NCBI GenBank assembly: GCA_900554405.1
Contig: USHI01000031.1
Span: 1-12,021 of the forward strand
DNA from: an uncultured Eubacteriales bacterium
Lineage (GTDB): Bacteria > Bacillota > Clostridia > Oscillospirales > CAG-382
Length of the DNA: 12,021 nucleotides
Direction: 5' to 3'
The position numbers were made by a program, and so were the translations under genes. Shown in pieces: positions 8,161 through 12,021 of this stretch; the first letter of the stretch is position 1; every line of letters begins with the position of its first letter. Below the pieces are notes generated by a model. The model did not search any database. It was not told the origin of the DNA and was given only the letters and a program-made list of their open reading frames with translations.

Positions 8161-8188
8161 CGGGAATTCAAGAAAACGGAGTTCGAAA

Positions 8189-8686
8189 ATGAAAAGCACA
8201 TTTTTCAGCGATTTCAAAAAGTTTATCGCCAAGGGCAACATCCTTGACATGGCGGTCGGCGTTGTGATCGGCGGAGCGTTCGGGAAGATAGTTTCCTCGC
8301 TCGTTGCCGACATAATCACCCCGCTGATCTCGCTGCTCACCGGCAAGGTGAACCTCGCAGAGCTTTATGCCGTAATGAAGTATCCCGAAGGCGTTACCGC
8401 CGCCGACGCGCTCCCCGCAACAGCTGCGGAAGCAAAGGCTGCGGGCTACGCTATACTTACCTACGGCAGCTTTCTCCAATCCGGTATTGATTTTCTCCTT
8501 ATAGCTCTTTCGGTATTTACCGTGCTCCGCATTATTATAAAGAGCAAGGAAAAGATGGAATCTCTCCGCAAGAAGGAAGAGGAGGAAGCCCCCGCAGAGG
8601 AAGCGCCCGCCGAACCGACGGTGGAGGAAAAAACGCTTGAGACTCTTAACGAGATTAAAGTGCTCCTTGAAAAAGGCGGTAAATAA
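8189..8686 (+). CDS. mscL: Large-conductance mechanosensitive channel MscL
   Basis: A 165-residue channel subunit. MscL homopentamers open under membrane tension and release solutes during hypo-osmotic shock. The N-terminus FFSDFKKFIAKGNILDMAVGVVIGGAFGKIV (residues 5-35) is the classic amphipathic helix plus TM1, with the small-residue Gly/Ala packing of the gate. TM2 is at about 98-117. The loop between them (about 52-97) is longer than in E. coli and Ala-rich (AADALPATAAEAKAA). The C-terminal tail has a Glu/Ala/Pro-rich linker (131-147) and then the conserved helix LETLNEIKVLLEKGGK. The frame is open upstream to 8126, but the ATG at 8189 with CGGAG at 8177-8181 (seven bases before) gives the family's proper N-terminus. 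It follows the DUF1858 gene after 28 nt and abuts the next gene with no gap. Confidence 0.95.
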   Translation: MKSTFFSDFKKFIAKGNILDMAVGVVIGGAFGKIVSSLVADIITPLISLLTGKVNLAELYAVMKYPEGVTAADALPATAAEAKAAGYAILTYGSFLQSGIDFLLIALSVFTVLRIIIKSKEKMESLRKKEEEEAPAEEAPAEPTVEEKTLETLNEIKVLLEKGGK

Positions 8687-9574
8687 ATGCTGCTTATCGG
8701 GATCGACGGCGGGGGCAGCAAAACCGATTTTCTGCTCTGCGACGGCGAGCTTAACGAGCTCGCACGGTATTACGACAGCCGTTCCAACCCGAACGATATC
8801 GGTATTGAAAACGCAGCCGCGCTGATAAAGCGCGGCGTGAACGCACTTTGCGACAAGGCGGGGGTCGAACCGCGCCTTGTCGATGCGGCGTTCGCCGGTA
8901 TTGCGGGTGCCTCATCGGGGGATAACGCGGCACTGCTCGGAAACGCGCTGCGAGACGTGCTTCCGAGCGCAAAAACGCTTGCCCTGCACGACGGAATAAA
9001 CGTGCTTTACGGCGCGTTCCCCTTTTGCGACGGAGTAAGCATTATCTGCGGCACGGGAAGCAGCTGCTTTGTCAAAAAAGGCATGGACATTTACCGGATC
9101 GGCGGATACGGAGCATTTGACCTTATCGGAAACGGATATGAGATCGGCAGGGCGGCGCTCGCTCATGCGCTGCGCACGGCGGACGGCCGCGAAGCCGAAG
9201 GGCGGCTCGAAGCACTGCTGCACGAACGCTTCGGCGCGGATTTTGTCGCCGCGCTGGATGAAATGCTCCGGCTCACGAAAAACGAAATAGCCGCAATTGC
9301 GCCCACGGTTTTTTCCGCCGCGCATTCGGGAGATCAAAATGCCGTAAGGATCATCAACGATAATATGGAATATATCGCGGGGATGGTTTGCCGTGCCGGC
9401 GATTATTTCGGAGGCGGGTACAGTGTCGCCCTTGCGGGTGGGATATTGAACGACCCGCTTGCGTTTGATCTGCTGCGCAGAAAAACCGATGCAAGAGTGC
9501 AGTTTGTAAAAAGTAAACTCGCACCCTCGTTCGGCGCCGCAGCGCGAGCCAAACAGCTATTGACAGACGAATAA
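8687..9574 (+). CDS. BadF/BadG/BcrA/BcrD-type ATPase, N-acetylglucosamine-kinase-like
   Basis: A 295-residue protein of the ASKHA (actin/hexokinase-like) fold, BadF/NagK branch. Phosphate-1 loop G5-I-D-G-G-G-S-K-T13 is at the N-terminus, a probable catalytic or metal Asp lies at D102 (LHDGINVLYGA), phosphate-2 loop C121-G-T-G-S125 follows, then the GGYGAFDLIGNGYEIGR block (139-155), and the adenosine-contact ALAGGILNDP near the C-terminus. Stand-alone members of this length are usually amino-sugar kinases; others activate 2-hydroxyacyl-CoA dehydratases. No Fe-S cysteine pattern of the dehydratase activator type and no dehydratase genes are seen, so a sugar-kinase role is more likely but the substrate is unknown. 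The ATG directly follows the mscL stop, with AAAAGGCGG (8671-8679) as ribosome binding site inside mscL. No sugar transporter is nearby. Confidence 0.85.
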   Translation: MLLIGIDGGGSKTDFLLCDGELNELARYYDSRSNPNDIGIENAAALIKRGVNALCDKAGVEPRLVDAAFAGIAGASSGDNAALLGNALRDVLPSAKTLALHDGINVLYGAFPFCDGVSIICGTGSSCFVKKGMDIYRIGGYGAFDLIGNGYEIGRAALAHALRTADGREAEGRLEALLHERFGADFVAALDEMLRLTKNEIAAIAPTVFSAAHSGDQNAVRIINDNMEYIAGMVCRAGDYFGGGYSVALAGGILNDPLAFDLLRRKTDARVQFVKSKLAPSFGAAARAKQLLTDE

Positions 9575-9588
9575 AATAAGTTTATTAT
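9560..9588 (+). promoter_or_regulatory. Sigma-A type promoter for thrS
   Basis: TTGACA at 9560-9565 (exact -35 consensus) and TATTAT at 9583-9588 (one mismatch to TATAAT) are separated by 17 bases, with AT-rich DNA through the -10 area. Transcription would start near 9595, giving a leader of about 37 nt before thrS. The -35 box lies inside the last codons of the upstream kinase gene. The short leader leaves no room for a T-box riboswitch. Confidence 0.75.
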
Positions 9589-9631
9589 ATATTTTGTTAT
9601 CGAAACGAAATCCAAGGAAAGAGGAACCGCT

Positions 9632-11356
9632 ATGGATATTAACGAAGCAAACGAGCTTCAAACGATACGCCATTCCGCGGCGCACATTCTCGCGCAGGCG
9701 GTAAAGCGTCTTTACCCGGAAACAAAACTGGCGATCGGACCGGCGATCGAAAACGGCTTTTATTACGATATGGACAGCCCTGTCGTTTTCACTCCCGAAA
9801 CGCTCGAAACGATCGAAAAGGAAATGCAGAAGATCGTAAAGGAAAATCTCAAGATCGAACGCTTCGTTCTTCCGCGCGCCGAAGCTTTGGAGCTTATGAA
9901 GGATGAACCCTATAAGACCGAGCTTATAAACGAGCTCCCCGAGGGCGAGGAGATTTCCTTTTACAAGCAGGGCGAATTCACCGATCTTTGCGCCGGCCCC
10001 CATGTGAGCTATACGAAAAAGGTAAAGGCTTTCAAGCTTTTGAACGTCACCGGCGCTTATTGGCGCGGCGACAGCAGCAACAAAATGCTCCAGCGTATCT
10101 ACGGCACCGCCTTCAAAACAAAGGAGGAGCTCGAAGAATATGTAACCATGCTCGAAGAAGCGAAAAAGCGCGATCACCGCAAGCTCGGCAAGGAGCTCGG
10201 TCTGTTTATGCTGCTTGACGAAGGCCCGGGGTTCCCCTTCTTCCTTCCCAACGGTATGATACTCAAAAACCAGCTTATCGAATACTGGCGCGAAATCCAT
10301 AAAAAGTACGGCTATGTCGAGGTTTCCACCCCGATGATACTCAACCGCGCTCTTTGGGAAAGAAGCGGGCATTGGGCACATTACAAGAAGAATATGTACA
10401 CCACCGTTATCGACGGCGAGGATTATGCCATCAAGCCGATGAACTGCCCCGGCGGAATGCTTGTTTACAAATCCGAAATGCATTCCTACCGCGATCTTCC
10501 CCTGCGTGTGGGCGAGCTCGGGCTTGTTCACCGCCACGAGCTTTCGGGCGCGCTCCACGGGCTGTTCCGCGTGCGCTGCTTCACTCAGGATGATGCGCAC
10601 ATATTCATGACGCGCGACCAGATGAAGGACGAGATCGAAAACACCGTGCGGCTTTTCGATGAGGTATATTCCCTCTTCGGGCTCGAATATCAGATAGAGC
10701 TTTCCACCATGCCGGAGGATCACATGGGCGACGATGCCGATTGGAGCTTCGCGGAGGAAACGCTCAAAGGTGCCATCACCGAAATGGGCAAGGATTATAT
10801 CATAAATGAGGGCGACGGCGCATTCTACGGCCCCAAGCTCGATTTCCATATCAAGGATTGCCTAGGAAGAACCTGGCAGTGCGGCACGATACAGCTCGAC
10901 TTCCAGCTTCCCGAAAGGTTCGAGCTTGAATACACCGGTGCCGACGGCGAAAAACACCGCCCGGTTATGATCCACCGCGTGGTGTTCGGCTCGATCGAGC
11001 GCTTCATCGGCGTCATCACCGAGCATTTTGCCGGCGCGTTCCCCACATGGCTCTCCCCCGTGCAGGTCAAGGTCATGAGCATTACCGACCGCAGCGCCGA
11101 GTACGCAAAGTCCGTTGCCGAGAAGCTTGCGGCCGCCGGCGTGCGCGTCGAGACCGACCTTCGCAACGAGTCCATCAAGTACAAGATCCGCGAGGCTCAG
11201 CTCCAGAAGCTGCCCTACATGCTCGTCATTGGCGACAAGGAAGCGGAAAACGGCACCGTCTCCGTGCGCGACCGCACCGGCAAGACCGTCTACGGCGTTC
11301 CCATGGACGAGTTCACCGCGAACATCTGCGACGAAATACACAGCCGCAAAATGTAA
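9632..11356 (+). CDS. thrS: Threonyl-tRNA synthetase lacking the TGS domain
   Basis: This class II synthetase charges tRNA-Thr with threonine and hydrolyses mischarged Ser-tRNA. At 574 residues it is about 60 shorter than E. coli ThrRS, because it begins directly with the editing domain and has no N-terminal TGS/N1 domain. Editing residues are present: H14-x3-H18 and C120-x3-H124. The catalytic core has the zinc ligands C272, H323 and H448, motif 2 with R301-H-E303 leading to V314-R-C-F-T-Q-D-D-A-H323, and motif 3 around IHRVVFGSIERFIG. The anticodon-binding domain occupies about 470-574. The start has AAAGAGG at 9618-9624, seven bases upstream; no TGS-like sequence precedes it, since the kinase gene ends only 57 bases before. 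It has its own promoter and terminator. Codon use in the last ~100 codons looks different from the body. Confidence 0.96.
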   Translation: MDINEANELQTIRHSAAHILAQAVKRLYPETKLAIGPAIENGFYYDMDSPVVFTPETLETIEKEMQKIVKENLKIERFVLPRAEALELMKDEPYKTELINELPEGEEISFYKQGEFTDLCAGPHVSYTKKVKAFKLLNVTGAYWRGDSSNKMLQRIYGTAFKTKEELEEYVTMLEEAKKRDHRKLGKELGLFMLLDEGPGFPFFLPNGMILKNQLIEYWREIHKKYGYVEVSTPMILNRALWERSGHWAHYKKNMYTTVIDGEDYAIKPMNCPGGMLVYKSEMHSYRDLPLRVGELGLVHRHELSGALHGLFRVRCFTQDDAHIFMTRDQMKDEIENTVRLFDEVYSLFGLEYQIELSTMPEDHMGDDADWSFAEETLKGAITEMGKDYIINEGDGAFYGPKLDFHIKDCLGRTWQCGTIQLDFQLPERFELEYTGADGEKHRPVMIHRVVFGSIERFIGVITEHFAGAFPTWLSPVQVKVMSITDRSAEYAKSVAEKLAAAGVRVETDLRNESIKYKIREAQLQKLPYMLVIGDKEAENGTVSVRDRTGKTVYGVPMDEFTANICDEIHSRKM

Positions 11357-11391
11357 TTTATATAAGTAGACTTTTCGCGAAGCTCAAAAAA

Positions 11392-11420
11392 GAATAAATT
11401 ACACTCACCCTCACAGAATA
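11392..11420 (+). promoter_or_regulatory. Possible forespore sigma-G type promoter for sleB
   Basis: GAATA at 11392-11396 and CAGAATA at 11414-11420 are 17 bases apart, resembling the sigma-G pattern (GMATA ... CATNNTA) with a mismatch in the -10. sleB is sigma-G controlled in Bacillus, which motivates the guess. Predicted transcripts would start near 11427 and carry only GGTGA as ribosome binding site. This is a weak, tentative call. Confidence 0.25.
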
Positions 11421-11436
11421 TGTGAGGGTGATTTTT
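11405..11436 (+). terminator. Rho-independent terminator after thrS
   Basis: TCACCCTCACA (11405-11415) pairs perfectly over 11 bp with TGTGAGGGTGA (11421-11431) around a five-base GAATA loop, followed by TTTTT (11432-11436). It lies 48 bases past the thrS stop. The T-tract touches the ATG of the next gene, so the right arm also contains that gene's ribosome binding site. Confidence 0.9.
11425..11431 (+). promoter_or_regulatory. sleB ribosome binding site embedded in the terminator arm
   Basis: AGGGTGA, an imperfect match to AGGAGGTGA, ends five bases before the sleB ATG. It is the only Shine-Dalgarno-like sequence available and is part of the right arm of the terminator stem, so it would be base-paired in any transcript that begins upstream of 11405. 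Confidence 0.6.
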
Positions 11437-12021
11437 ATGAGCAAGGAAAGAAAAAAACTGGTGCTGGCGCTCGCGATAATTTTCGCGCTGAATATTTTCA
11501 TCATCGCGCTCGCGAGAAACGCGTCGGCAGATCTTTATAAGAAGGGAAGCTCCGGCACGACGGTAACGGAGATACAAAAACGCCTGAAAAGCTGGGGATA
11601 CTACTCCGGCGCGGTGGACGGCGTGTTCGGCAGCCAGACGGAAAAGGCGGTAAAGTATTTTCAGCAGCAAAACGGCCTGACCGCGGACGGACAGGTCGGC
11701 AACCAGACTCTCGCGGCGCTCGGCATAACGCCGACGGGCGAAAGCGGCGGCAGCGGCGGCGGAGGATCTTCCTCAAACGACGAATATCTCCTCGCAAGGC
11801 TCATTTCCGCCGAGGCGAGGGGAGAGCCGTATACCGGACAGGTCGCGGTCGGCGCCGTGGTACTCAACCGCGTCAACCACCCGTCCTTTCCGAACAGCAT
11901 CTCCGGCGTCATCTACCAGTCCGACGCCTTCACCTGCATGTACGACGGCCAGTTCGACCAGCCCATCGCCGAGAGCGCTTACCGTGCCGCGCGCGACGCG
12001 CTCAGCGGCTGGGATCCGAGC
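11437..12021 (+). CDS. sleB: Spore cortex-lytic enzyme SleB, N-terminal part (3' end outside window)
   Basis: An open frame of 195 codons runs off the right edge. SleB is a lytic transglycosylase that degrades cortex peptidoglycan during spore germination. It begins with a signal peptide: basic KERKK, hydrophobic core at about 8-27, and likely cleavage after N28-A-S-A31. A PG_binding_1 domain follows at about 36-95 (GTTVTEIQKRLKSWGYY, DGVFGSQTEKAVKYFQ, LTADGQVGNQTLAAL). A Gly/Ser-rich linker (102-113) leads into the cell-wall hydrolase_2 catalytic domain from about 115, with the AEARGEPYTGQVAVGAVVLNRV block, whose first Glu (E126) is the probable catalytic acid. The start is supported by the signal peptide, which begins exactly here. 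No ypeB is visible because the window ends. Its presence implies an endospore-former. Confidence 0.92.
   Translation, partial: MSKERKKLVLALAIIFALNIFIIALARNASADLYKKGSSGTTVTEIQKRLKSWGYYSGAVDGVFGSQTEKAVKYFQQQNGLTADGQVGNQTLAALGITPTGESGGSGGGGSSSNDEYLLARLISAEARGEPYTGQVAVGAVVLNRVNHPSFPNSISGVIYQSDAFTCMYDGQFDQPIAESAYRAARDALSGWDPS

Noticed and set aside
8126..8188. Upstream 21-codon extension of the mscL frame
   Set aside because: It overlaps the end of the DUF1858 gene, lacks a ribosome binding site, and the MscL N-terminus matches the start at 8189.
9575..9631. T-box or other riboswitch before thrS
   Set aside because: The gap is only 57 bases, AT-rich and without stem structures or a T-box sequence.
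9557..10849. A 430-codon minus-strand open frame antisense to thrS
   Set aside because: thrS is certain in the plus strand. The antisense product has no family pattern and no ribosome binding site that I can see.
11371..11382. Short palindrome TTCGCGAA between thrS and its terminator
   Set aside because: It is too short, with no loop or T-tract; no regulatory reading can be supported.

Overview
The window reads as a plus-strand chromosomal stretch from an endospore-forming member of the Clostridia (Firmicutes). It is probably one of the moderately GC-rich gut or anaerobic lineages. The reasons are the gene families (DUF5711 next to CvpA, a zinc-finger Clp ATPase of ClpE type, a hybrid-cluster-type redox-disulfide protein, a spore cortex lytic enzyme SleB), the strong AGGAGG-type ribosome binding sites, and mixed codon use that still tolerates ATA and AGG. 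Genus cannot be assigned by eye. I see no tRNA, rRNA, CRISPR, insertion sequence or phage gene, and no gap between genes exceeds about 80 bases.

Region 1 (1-9574) is one tightly packed co-directional gene string: truA (3' end only), a DUF5711 membrane-anchored protein, a CvpA-family membrane protein, pgsA (phosphatidylglycerophosphate synthase), a ClpE-like AAA+ unfoldase, a 901-residue P-type ATPase homologue, a 63-residue DUF1858/CxxC redox protein, mscL, and a BadF/NagK-type kinase. Genes overlap by 4 to 29 nt or are separated by 0 to 28 nt. No terminator or clear promoter is visible between them, so they are probably co-transcribed. Most act at the envelope: phospholipid synthesis, membrane proteins, a mechanosensitive channel, and an unfoldase for damaged proteins.

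The most unusual gene is the P-type ATPase homologue (5280-7985). It keeps the whole architecture (actuator, phosphorylation and nucleotide-binding regions, about ten membrane segments), but nearly every catalytic signature is replaced. The phosphorylated Asp of DKTGT is Gly, TGES is SGAE, GDGxND is AERLTE, and ion-site residues are changed. It looks like an intact, maintained pseudo-P-type ATPase, translationally overlapped with the redox-disulfide protein gene.

Region 2 (9560-11431) is thrS as its own unit. A near-consensus sigma-A promoter lies across the end of the kinase gene, and a perfect 11-bp stem terminator follows. This ThrRS lacks the usual N-terminal TGS domain but keeps its editing and catalytic residues.

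Region 3 (11437-12021) is the 5' part of sleB, which runs off the window. Its ribosome binding site lies inside the right arm of the thrS terminator hairpin.
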